This document shows positions 1 to 5,360 of a stretch of 5,360 nucleotides of DNA, in pieces. The position numbers and the translations under genes are program-made. The DNA comes from Desulfobacteraceae bacterium. GTDB taxonomy: Bacteria; Desulfobacterota; Desulfobacteria; Desulfobacterales; SURF-7. How positions within the stretch are numbered: position 1 is the stretch's first letter; each line of letters starts with the position of its first letter. The notes beneath the pieces are model-generated. The model was not told where the DNA came from and did no database searches. It saw nothing but the letters and a program-made list of their open reading frames with translations. The stretch is from NCBI GenBank assembly GCA_030618925.1, contig JAUXCK010000227.1:1-5360 (forward strand), given 5' to 3'.

Positions 1-568
1 CCTGATCATCCAATACGTCGTTTATCACCTTTCGGATGGCATCCCCCATCATCGTACCACCGCGCGCAATACTCTCTGTAGAGATATCATAAAGCATCAT
101 ACGGAAAAACCCGTAATCCAGAGTCAGGGGACACTTTACGGCTGAAGTCCCTGAAAACGCAACGAGTGCAACCCGGTCTCCTTCTATCTGCTCGACACAA
201 TCCCTGATCGCCAGTTTTGCACGTTCAAGGCGATTGGGCACAAGATCTTCAGCAAGCATGCTCCTGGACACATCCAGCAGAAATACAACATCCCTTCCCC
301 GCCGTTCAATTGTCTCCGGCCTGGGATTCCATCCCGGACGTGTCATGGCCATGATCATAAACACCGTCGCCATCACCAGCAGAGCAGCCTTCCACCGCCT
401 TCTTTCCCTGCTGACCGTCATGGCAATACGATCAAGCAGACCGGCATCTATGAATAGTTTCAGCGCTGTCCGCCGTTTCCGCCCCGCATAGGCATACGCG
501 GCAATCACTACGGGGACCAGCCACAGCAGGTAAAGCATATTTATGTTCTGGAGTTTGATATCCATCAT
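1..568 (-). CDS. batB: BatB-type VWA domain membrane protein (N-terminal part, runs off the left edge)
   Basis: This is the first 189 codons of a BatB-type protein; the C-terminus lies outside the window. Seen in the sequence: a hydrophobic segment at about residues 11-28, a basic stretch, a second hydrophobic segment at about 60-76, then a VWA domain. The metal (MIDAS) motif D99-x-S101-x-S103 sits in DVSRSMLAED and is followed by PNRLERAK, which is typical of BatB. The MIDAS threonine is probably T172 in GGTMMGDA. A full family member adds the third metal aspartate and usually a C-terminal membrane helix. The start is ATG at 568-566, sharing ATGA with the batA stop, so translation is probably coupled. 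A second in-frame ATG follows immediately (565-563). In the family this protein is inner-membrane anchored with an extracytoplasmic VWA domain, and partners BatA and MoxR. The reading frame was translated by hand and is open to the window edge. Confidence 0.93.
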   Translation of the reverse strand, partial: MMDIKLQNINMLYLLWLVPVVIAAYAYAGRKRRTALKLFIDAGLLDRIAMTVSRERRRWKAALLVMATVFMIMAMTRPGWNPRPETIERRGRDVVFLLDVSRSMLAEDLVPNRLERAKLAIRDCVEQIEGDRVALVAFSGTSAVKCPLTLDYGFFRMMLYDISTESIARGGTMMGDAIRKVINDVLDDQ

Positions 569-1623
569 GGAATCTTCCTGAAAACAGTGACATTTAAACC
601 GATCTCACAACAAATGAACAAAAGTCCCATGAGCACAAACCAAAGAAAAGCCTCCTTATAATCCACATACCGGACTGACTCAACTTCACTTCTTTCCATG
701 GTATCGATCTCTTGATAGACATCATGAAGGGATTCCGCATCCCCGGCCTTTCGAAAAAACCCCCCGGTCATTTCTGAGATGGCCTCCAGTGTGTCGGTGT
801 CTACACGGGATCCCATGGGCACCTTGTATACACCGAAAGGCGTCCGCATGGATGTCACTGCCTGGCCGCCGCCAATGGCAATGGTATACACCTTGATCCC
901 CCATTTGGCCGCCAGTTCTGCAGCCTGAAGCGGATCCCGCCTTCCGGCATTGTTTTCCCCGTCTGACAACAATACGATCACCTTGCTTTTAATCTCATAG
1001 GCATCTCCTCCCATTTCTCTCTGGGCCGCCAGTGTTTCTTCGGCCGTCTTTAAACGGGCGGCAGCCAGCGCAAGGGCATCACCAATGGCCGTGCCGTCTT
1101 CCTCCCTTGTCTGCACGAGCTTTACGCTCTCGAGAAAAGGCGGCAGGGCGCCATGCGCAAGTGTCAACGGGCAGATGGTGTCCGGATAACGGGCAAAGCT
1201 GATCATGCCGACCAAATCATTGGGCCGCCCCGGAAGGTCGCGGCCGTTTCCCATGACAAACTCTAAAAAAACGGCTTTAACAACCGCCAGCCGGGTCATT
1301 CGCTCACCCCTGTATTCCATTTCCGCGCCCATGCTGCCGGACCGGTCCACAACCACTTCTATGGCGATGCCTTTGCTGATTTCCCGGATCTGCTCCCGGC
1401 CTGTCTGAGGCCTGGCCAAAGCCACCACCAGGCAAACAAGGGCCAGGATACGAAGAATCAGGGGCAGCCTGCCCAATTGTTGACGAATAGAGTTTCCGGC
1501 CATGGCTGCATTGCCCACAGATGAGAACCGTATGGCCCCGCCTTTTACCATTCGCCGGTTCAGCAGAACCAAAACCGGAATCAGCAGCAATAGTGTCAAT
1601 GCCCATGGAGACTCAAAATGCAT
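565..1623 (-). CDS. batA: BatA-type VWA domain inner-membrane protein
   Basis: This 352-residue protein has the usual BatA length and layout. Seen in the sequence: an N-terminal F-x-x-PWAL followed by a hydrophobic helix (about residues 8-21), a second helix (53-70) ending ALARPQ, a VWA domain (about 85-310), and a C-terminal helix (about 325-342) with basic residues after it. The MIDAS metal site is complete: D93-x-S95-x-S97 in DRSGSM, T178 in EDGTAIGDA and D221 in LLSDGENN. Compared with BatB there is extra sequence around 190-213 before the third metal strand. BatA family members are thought to act in the inner membrane with BatB and the MoxR ATPase; the biochemical role is not firmly known. 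The start is the only ATG before an in-frame stop at 1629-1627. The Shine-Dalgarno is poor: GGAG at 1640-1637 is 13 bases away. The stop overlaps batB by ATGA. Confidence 0.95.
   Translation of the reverse strand: MHFESPWALTLLLLIPVLVLLNRRMVKGGAIRFSSVGNAAMAGNSIRQQLGRLPLILRILALVCLVVALARPQTGREQIREISKGIAIEVVVDRSGSMGAEMEYRGERMTRLAVVKAVFLEFVMGNGRDLPGRPNDLVGMISFARYPDTICPLTLAHGALPPFLESVKLVQTREEDGTAIGDALALAAARLKTAEETLAAQREMGGDAYEIKSKVIVLLSDGENNAGRRDPLQAAELAAKWGIKVYTIAIGGGQAVTSMRTPFGVYKVPMGSRVDTDTLEAISEMTGGFFRKAGDAESLHDVYQEIDTMERSEVESVRYVDYKEAFLWFVLMGLLFICCEIGLNVTVFRKIP
574..579 (-). promoter_or_regulatory. Shine-Dalgarno site for batB
   Basis: On the minus strand AGGAAG lies inside the end of batA, 5 bases before the ATG at 568 and 8 bases before the ATG at 565. 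Both starts are usable. The 8-base spacing slightly favours the second ATG, while the ATGA overlap favours the first. The protein would differ by one methionine only. Confidence 0.55.
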
Positions 1624-1665
1624 ATGTCAAATGGTACTCCATTTTCTATTTTCCCCTTGGGTTGC

Positions 1666-2682
1666 CTATCCATCAGCCAGGACTGTGGTGTCTGTGACAA
1701 ACCCCTTGCAATCGTCAAATGTTTTCTGAATGTCTTCGGTTGTCGGCTGGTGCTCGGCAAATTTAACCAGGTCACAATGGGTGAGAAATGCCCCCAGCAG
1801 GACGTTATATTGATCCGGCAGTTGTTCGTCTCTTTCAAGGCCGGTCAGGAACTCCACAGTTGTCTGTTCAGGCGCCCTGAGACCAAAACGGCGCTCAATA
1901 TAGTGACGCAATATATTTGAAACGCGCCGGTAAAATTGTTTGACATCCCCTTTCTTTATTAAATCCTCAGCCACGAGTGCGTCAAGTTCTTGAAATGCCG
2001 CTTCATGGGGCGGGATGCCCCTTTCCAGCATATCCCGGCCGCTCTTTTTCATGCGCCATATGACGACACACACAATGACGCCTGCACAGAGAACACAGAT
2101 CACAATTCCTATCCACACCCCTGTGGAAAGCGACCGGGGAAGCTGAACAGGCGGTTTTATATCGTTCAGCTTCAGGTCTGCCTTATCTTCCGGCAGCAGC
2201 GATGTCACCCCGATGACAAGGGCATCGGTCTCCACTTCATGCAAGCTTTTTTCCTTTTCGCCCTTTTCCCAGAATAAAACCCTCATGGGCGGAATTGTGT
2301 ATTCCCCTGAAAGGAACGGCTCCAATACATAAGACCGGCTGATCCTTCTCCTTGCTTTGTCAACCAATCGGGGCTGAGAGGTATGATAGTCGACAATGCC
2401 GAACTGTTCGAGATTTTCCCCGAACCCCGGCAGTTCAACCTCATAGTCTTCATCGGCTGTGACATTGATCACCAGATTCAGCCGTTCCGCAATGCTGATC
2501 TCCTTTTGGTCCACTTCAACCATGACCGTCACCGGTCCCCGCTCAAAGACCCTCTTGATACCGGTGTATTCGCCTGTTGGCCGGGACTCCCCCTTGACGG
2601 CATTCTCTTGGCATGAAAAAAGAATTGCACACCCGAAAAGCAGAAACAGAATAGCGATCTGATGGAAAGGTGATTTGTTCAT
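1666..2682 (-). CDS. BatD-like protein with DUF4381-type cytoplasmic tail, putative lipoprotein
   Basis: This 338-residue membrane protein has two parts. Residues 1-23 form a signal-like hydrophobic segment ending LFSC, so C24 is a possible lipobox cysteine; LFGC at C18 is an alternative. Residues about 45-160 look like the beta-rich extracytoplasmic domain of BatD: VTVMVEVDQKEISIAERLNL, then a stretch around PFLSGEYTIPPMRV, where 'SGxYTIPP' is typical of BatD. A single transmembrane helix follows at about 188-209, with WRMKK after it placing the C-terminus in the cytoplasm. Residues about 225-330 resemble DUF4381: helices around GDVKQFYRRVSNILRHYIE, then FGLRAPEQTTVEFL. DUF4381 proteins as usually annotated are much shorter and lack the large N-terminal domain, while BatD is usually longer. 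Such a protein probably bridges periplasmic and cytoplasmic parts of the MoxR-VWA complex (inference). It sits 33 bases after DUF58 and 42 bases before batA. No clear Shine-Dalgarno is seen at its ATG. Confidence 0.88.
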   Translation of the reverse strand: MNKSPFHQIAILFLLFGCAILFSCQENAVKGESRPTGEYTGIKRVFERGPVTVMVEVDQKEISIAERLNLVINVTADEDYEVELPGFGENLEQFGIVDYHTSQPRLVDKARRRISRSYVLEPFLSGEYTIPPMRVLFWEKGEKEKSLHEVETDALVIGVTSLLPEDKADLKLNDIKPPVQLPRSLSTGVWIGIVICVLCAGVIVCVVIWRMKKSGRDMLERGIPPHEAAFQELDALVAEDLIKKGDVKQFYRRVSNILRHYIERRFGLRAPEQTTVEFLTGLERDEQLPDQYNVLLGAFLTHCDLVKFAEHQPTTEDIQKTFDDCKGFVTDTTVLADG

Positions 2683-2715
2683 TTTTAACCGGTTTTAAAA
2701 GCGTTGAAGCAAATT

Positions 2716-3597
2716 CTATGGTCTGCTTCTCCTCCCGCGGGTTCTGAAAAACCTTACAAGGTCGAGCACATAATCCCTGTTGGTAAAGACTTCTATCTGA
2801 TCAATATCCATGGACCGGAACAGATCCCTCAGGCGGCCCTGCCGGGCCGCACCAAGTCGTCTATACTCTTTGCGAATAGCGCTGCTGCCTGTATCCATGA
2901 GTATCTGCTCCCCGGTTTCAGCATCCTCAAGCGCTATCAACCCGATATTCGGCATTTTGACTTCCCGGGGATCTGTAATGGATACGGCAATCAGATCATG
3001 CCGTTTCCCGAGGACGCGCAGCTGATGTTCAAACCCCTCCCCTATAAAATCGGATACAAGAAATATGACACTTTTCTTATTCGTCACCCTGCCGAGATAT
3101 TCAAGGCCCGCAGATATATCTGTCTTTGTTTGCCTGGGTGTAAAATCAAGAAGTTCCCGAACAAGCCTTAACACATGGGTTGTGCCTTTTGCCGGCGGGA
3201 CAAACAATTCCACACGATCCGTAAAAACAATCAACCCCACCTTGTCATTGTTTTTAATCGCTGAAAATGCAAGCAGAGCGCATAATTCCGCAGCCACTTC
3301 ATTTTTGATTTGATGCGTGCTGCCAAAGGCACCCGAAGCTGAAAGGTCCACAAGGAAAATAACCGTCAACTCCCGCTCTTCCACATATCTTTTAACAAAA
3401 GGTTCCCCCATGCGCGCGGTGACATTCCAGTCGATTGAGCGTATTTCATCGCCGACCTGGTATTTACGCACCTCATCAAATTCCATACCCCGGCCTTTAA
3501 ACACACTCTCATACTCTCCTGCCAGTGAATCATTGACAGCCTTGCTGGTATAGATCTGAATATAACGTATCTTTTTTGCAAGTTCACGCGAGATCAT
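2716..3597 (-). CDS. DUF58 family protein (VWA-like, MoxR partner)
   Basis: This soluble protein of 293 residues has no membrane segment. It carries the DUF58 signature at about residues 28-62: GEY-x-SVFKGRGMEFDEVR-x-Y, then GDEIRSIDWNVTAR. A VWA-like fold follows, with D84-x-S86-x-S88 in DLSASG, T159 in TKTD and D183 in VSDF, so a MIDAS-type metal site looks complete. The basic C-terminus (FFRTRGRRSRP) is usual for the family. DUF58 proteins are almost always encoded next to moxR and are presumed clients or adaptors of the ATPase; no enzymatic activity is established. The start ATG at 3597-3595 overlaps the moxR stop by ATGA and has no obvious Shine-Dalgarno, so it probably depends on translational coupling. 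The N-terminus (ISRELAKKIR) is where family members normally begin, which supports this start. Stop TAG at 2718-2716. Confidence 0.95.
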   Translation of the reverse strand: MISRELAKKIRYIQIYTSKAVNDSLAGEYESVFKGRGMEFDEVRKYQVGDEIRSIDWNVTARMGEPFVKRYVEERELTVIFLVDLSASGAFGSTHQIKNEVAAELCALLAFSAIKNNDKVGLIVFTDRVELFVPPAKGTTHVLRLVRELLDFTPRQTKTDISAGLEYLGRVTNKKSVIFLVSDFIGEGFEHQLRVLGKRHDLIAVSITDPREVKMPNIGLIALEDAETGEQILMDTGSSAIRKEYRRLGAARQGRLRDLFRSMDIDQIEVFTNRDYVLDLVRFFRTRGRRSRP

Positions 3598-4583
3598 GGC
3601 ACACTAACGGTTTGGAGAATTTTTTCGATGATGTCTTCTGATGTTTTTTCCTCAGCCTCAGCCTCATATGTCACGATAACCCGGTGCCGCAGAACATCCA
3701 TGGCAACGGCCTTCACATCCTGGGGTGTGACATACCCCCGTCCCTCGATCAGGGATTTGGCCCTGGACGCCATGGCAAGATAAATGGTTGCCCGGGGCGA
3801 CGCACCGTAGCGGATAAGCGGTCCGATATCCAGTTTGACCTTATCCGGATTTCGGGTCGCCTCCACAAGGTCGACGATGTATTCCTCAATTTTTTCATCC
3901 ATATAAATTTCATCCGTCAGCTTGCGCAAGCGCCTTACATCCCCGGGTTCAATCACCGGGTCCACATCTGTTACCGGATTTGACCGCGCCATTTTCTTCA
4001 AAATTTCATGTTCTTCGTCCCGGCTCGGATAGGACACTTTAAGTTTAAGCATAAACCGGTCGACCTGCGCTTCGGGTAACGGGTAGGTCCCTGCCTGCTC
4101 AATGGGATTTTGCGTGGCCATGACCATAAACGGATCATCAAGCGGATAACTTTCATCACCGATGGTCACCTGGCGCTCCTGCATGGCCTCCAGCAGCGCG
4201 CTCTGAACCTTTGCCGGCGCCCTGTTAATTTCATCCGCAAGAATGATATTTGCGAATATGGGCCCCTTTTTGGTCAAAAAATCACCTGTCTTGGGATTGT
4301 AGATAAGGGTACCGATGATATCGGCAGGGAGAAGATCCGGTGTAAACTGAATTCGCTTAAATGTGGCTTGAAGCATTTTTGAAAGGGTCGTCACAGAAAG
4401 TGTTTTGGCCAGGCCCGGCACCCCCTCTATGAGCACGTGATTATTGCAGAGCAGGGCCATCAAAAGTCCATCAATCAGAGCTGCCTGCCCCACAATCACT
4501 TTATGAATTTCTGCCCGTATCCGGCCAATCACCGCACTTTCCGCTGCCACACGTTCCCCGATTTGTTTGACATCAACGGCCAT
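3594..4583 (-). CDS. moxR: MoxR family AAA+ ATPase
   Basis: This 329-residue cytoplasmic AAA+ ATPase has the normal length for MoxR. Seen in the sequence: VIVGQ at about 29-33, Walker A GVPGLAKT (54-61) in the MoxR-type form, Walker B IILADEINRA (113-122) with the acidic pair D117/E118, sensor 1 ATQNP (156-160), the conserved EAQVDRF (171-177), and sensor 2 GASPRA (260-265) with R264. The C-terminal lid domain is complete. MoxR proteins hydrolyse ATP as ring oligomers and are thought to remodel or insert metal into VWA-domain clients, here probably DUF58, BatA and BatB. It is the first gene of the cluster, with a good Shine-Dalgarno and a 399-base upstream gap, so the operon promoter most likely lies before it. 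Its TGA stop overlaps the DUF58 ATG. The general family assignment is secure; the client is inferred from context. Confidence 0.97.
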   Translation of the reverse strand: MAVDVKQIGERVAAESAVIGRIRAEIHKVIVGQAALIDGLLMALLCNNHVLIEGVPGLAKTLSVTTLSKMLQATFKRIQFTPDLLPADIIGTLIYNPKTGDFLTKKGPIFANIILADEINRAPAKVQSALLEAMQERQVTIGDESYPLDDPFMVMATQNPIEQAGTYPLPEAQVDRFMLKLKVSYPSRDEEHEILKKMARSNPVTDVDPVIEPGDVRRLRKLTDEIYMDEKIEEYIVDLVEATRNPDKVKLDIGPLIRYGASPRATIYLAMASRAKSLIEGRGYVTPQDVKAVAMDVLRHRVIVTYEAEAEEKTSEDIIEKILQTVSVP

Positions 4584-4591
4584 CTTTGTCT

Positions 4592-4596
4592 CTCCT
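4592..4596 (-). promoter_or_regulatory. Shine-Dalgarno site for moxR
   Basis: On the minus strand AGGAG, within GGAGAGGAGAG, lies 8 bases before the moxR ATG (4583-4581). It is the strongest ribosome binding site in the window and fixes the moxR start. The downstream genes mostly lack such a site, consistent with moxR being the entry point for ribosomes. Confidence 0.8.
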
Positions 4597-4621
4597 CTCC
4601 AGGCCTCATCCTGCTGTTTCT

Positions 4622-4639
4622 GCGGTTGAATAAAACCGC
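4622..4639 (-). other. Leader hairpin upstream of moxR
   Basis: GCGGTT (4622-4627) and AACCGC (4634-4639) are perfect inverted repeats separated by six A/T-rich bases. In the moxR messenger this would form a 6-bp stem ending about 38 bases before the start codon. It is not followed by a T run on either strand, so it does not read as an intrinsic terminator. It could be an RNA stability or regulatory element or a protein-binding palindrome, or have no function. Confidence 0.4.
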
Positions 4640-4669
4640 GTTAATTTCCCGTTTGCTCAATGCAGCCCA

Positions 4670-4698
4670 TATTTATGCCACAAATAACAATTTTTGAA
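4670..4698 (-). promoter_or_regulatory. moxR: Weak candidate sigma70-type promoter for the moxR operon
   Basis: On the minus strand TTCAAA (4698-4693, four of six consensus bases for -35) is followed after 17 bases by TAAATA (4675-4670). An overlapping reading is an extended -10, TGG-CATAAA (4680-4672), with a 15-base spacer. Transcription would begin near 4664, giving a leader of about 80 bases that contains the hairpin. The match is modest in an A/T-rich stretch and the true promoter may be elsewhere in the gap. Confidence 0.25.
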
Positions 4699-4769
4699 CA
4701 GTTAAAAAAAAACCAGCGTGTCCCATTGCATCGGGTGTCATTAAAACCGTTGATCAGCGCAAAATACCG

Positions 4770-4802
4770 ATCTTAATCGTCATCTTAATCATAATCTTAA
4801 TC
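4770..4802 (+). repeat. Three direct repeats ATCTTAATC with a 12-bp period
   Basis: The 9-bp word ATCTTAATC (GATTAAGAT on the coding strand of moxR) occurs at 4770-4778, 4782-4790 and 4794-4802, exactly 12 bases apart. The 3-base spacers differ (GTC, ATA). All three 9-mers are identical. They lie about 190 bases upstream of the moxR start and upstream of the candidate promoter, a place suited to an activator or repressor site. A simple A/T-rich tandem duplication is the alternative. Confidence 0.65.
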
Positions 4803-4982
4803 ACTCAAGTTTCGCACCCCAAAACTCGACAAAACATGTAAACGGCAAGGATGCCTGGTCTTTATACAATTTTTCATGATCGAATGTTTTGCTTATGAAG
4901 GTTCATCGCGGAAATCAGGCAGACAGGCAGGATTTGTGTGCAGAAAAAATTAGGAATGAATTCAAGAAGTTTAGATCCGAAG

Positions 4983-5360
4983 CTAAAAATTATATCCAAT
5001 GGAAATATTTAAGGACTGGCTGTCCCAGTTGACTGAATTGAGGGGTGATGCCGTGGTGCCGCCATCCTCCCAGAAGAGAACATCCTCCCCGGGTTCGGTT
5101 GACCACTCCTCCCAGCCATACATTAATCCAATCAGCCATTTTTGAGCAAACACCCGGTTCACACTTATATTGACAACAGCCCCTTCCCCTAAGGCCTCGT
5201 GAATAAAACTCACGGGATGGGCAAAATCATCTCTCAAATTCCAGTTGGCTGCAGCCGCATATACGGCATTATGGTATTCCAGTGAAGACGTCAGAAATAA
5301 ATCTTTGAGCACCTCAAAATCAAAGTCAACGCCCACAAACCAGCTTTGCCATTCTGCCTC
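4983..5360 (-). CDS. Outer-membrane beta-barrel protein, omptin-like / Protochlamydia-OMP type (C-terminal part)
   Basis: The frame is open from the right edge (first visible codon GAG at 5360-5358) to TAG at 4985-4983, giving 125 residues of a longer protein. A GTG at 5336-5334 is internal and not a likely start, because the frame continues upstream with barrel-like sequence. Seen: alternating polar and hydrophobic strands rich in W, Y and F, and a C-terminal strand SLNISIGYNF ending in phenylalanine, the usual signal for BamA-dependent barrel insertion. WNLRDDFAHPVSFIH (visible residues 40-54), WSTEPGEDVLF, and a final LNSVNWDS pattern resemble, from memory, the omptin-like family annotated as Protochlamydia outer membrane protein (Pom). 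No protease catalytic residues can be assigned from this fragment. The barrel character is well supported; the family name is less certain. It is probably a separate transcript from the moxR operon, given the 399-base gap. Confidence 0.8.
   Translation of the reverse strand, partial: EAEWQSWFVGVDFDFEVLKDLFLTSSLEYHNAVYAAAANWNLRDDFAHPVSFIHEALGEGAVVNISVNRVFAQKWLIGLMYGWEEWSTEPGEDVLFWEDGGTTASPLNSVNWDSQSLNISIGYNF

Larger units (their letters stand above)
4584..4982. other. Gene-free region between the barrel protein and moxR
   Basis: This stretch of 399 bases carries no convincing coding frame on either strand. It is A/T-richer than the genes around it. Besides the elements listed separately it contains a run of nine A on the plus strand (about 4704-4712, a T run in the moxR direction), and a short imperfect GGCAG-ACA-GGCAG direct repeat near 4918-4930. 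It should hold the end of the barrel-protein transcript and the moxR operon promoter. I could not find a convincing strong stem-loop plus T-run terminator for the barrel gene. Confidence 0.75.

Noticed and set aside
2687..2694. Palindrome AACCGGTT between DUF58 and the BatD-like gene as an operator
   Set aside because: It is only 8 bp long, inside an operon, and expected often by chance.
2704..3171. Long plus-strand frame opposite the DUF58 gene (155 codons)
   Set aside because: It is antisense to a well-supported gene with clear family motifs, has no recognisable domain, and is most simply a shadow frame. The same applies to the other plus-strand frames opposite moxR, batA, batB and the BatD-like gene.
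4622..4640. Hairpin read as a rho-independent terminator
   Set aside because: No T run follows on either strand, and no gene ends just before it.
4664..4685. Sigma54-type promoter (TGGCAT near 4680-4675)
   Set aside because: The bases at the -12 position do not give GC at the required distance from GG.
4704..4712. Run of nine T in the minus direction as an intrinsic terminator of the barrel gene
   Set aside because: The sequence before it (around 4713-4740) pairs only as CCC/GGG plus a wobble, too weak for a stem, and it lies about 270 bases past the stop codon.
4770..4802. Repeats read as a small CRISPR array or integron-like iteron origin
   Set aside because: Nine-base repeats with 3-base spacers are far too short for CRISPR, and there is no cas or replication gene nearby. 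Three copies alone do not support an origin.
4983..5336. Complete 117-residue gene starting at GTG 5336
   Set aside because: The frame stays open to the window edge with barrel-like residues (EAEWQSWF) before the GTG, and the sequence is only the end of a barrel, so it is a partial gene.

Overview
The window is dominated by one minus-strand gene cluster of a well-known type: the MoxR / DUF58 / von Willebrand A (VWA) cluster, often called the Bat or 'aerotolerance' operon. Read in the direction of transcription, from right to left, the order is a MoxR-type AAA+ ATPase (4583-3594), a DUF58 protein (3597-2716), a BatD-like protein with a DUF4381-type tail (2682-1666), a BatA-type VWA membrane protein (1623-565) and the first 189 residues of a BatB-type VWA membrane protein (568 to beyond base 1). 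The junctions are tight: 4-base ATGA overlaps at moxR/DUF58 and batA/batB, a 33-base gap before the BatD-like gene and a 42-base gap before batA. This argues for a single transcript. The rest of the operon (batB C-terminus and commonly TPR and further BatD-type genes) would lie left of base 1.

Upstream of moxR is a 399-base gene-free stretch (4584-4982). It holds a good Shine-Dalgarno for moxR, a perfect 6-bp leader hairpin, a weak sigma70-like promoter candidate, an A/T run and three 12-bp-periodic direct repeats that could be an operator. Beyond it, on the same strand, is the C-terminal 125 residues of an outer-membrane beta-barrel protein (4983-5360). It resembles omptin-like / 'Protochlamydia outer membrane protein' sequences.

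Working model, from family knowledge rather than from this sequence: the MoxR ATPase acts as a chaperone-like motor on VWA client proteins. DUF58 is a soluble VWA-like partner. BatA and BatB present MIDAS-containing VWA domains anchored in the inner membrane. The BatD-like protein places an extracytoplasmic beta-rich domain and a cytoplasmic DUF4381 domain on either side of the same membrane. All metal-site residues that can be checked in the three VWA-type proteins are intact, and the MoxR Walker and sensor motifs are intact, so the system looks functional.

The outer-membrane barrel shows a diderm host. Gene order and protein style suggest a Desulfobacterota-like (formerly deltaproteobacterial) bacterium, but this is an impression from memory and not proven here. 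I see no CRISPR, tRNA, rRNA, insertion sequence or clear sign of horizontal transfer. Nothing here is clearly a new system. The most individual points are the composite BatD-DUF4381 protein and the repeat and hairpin elements upstream of moxR.
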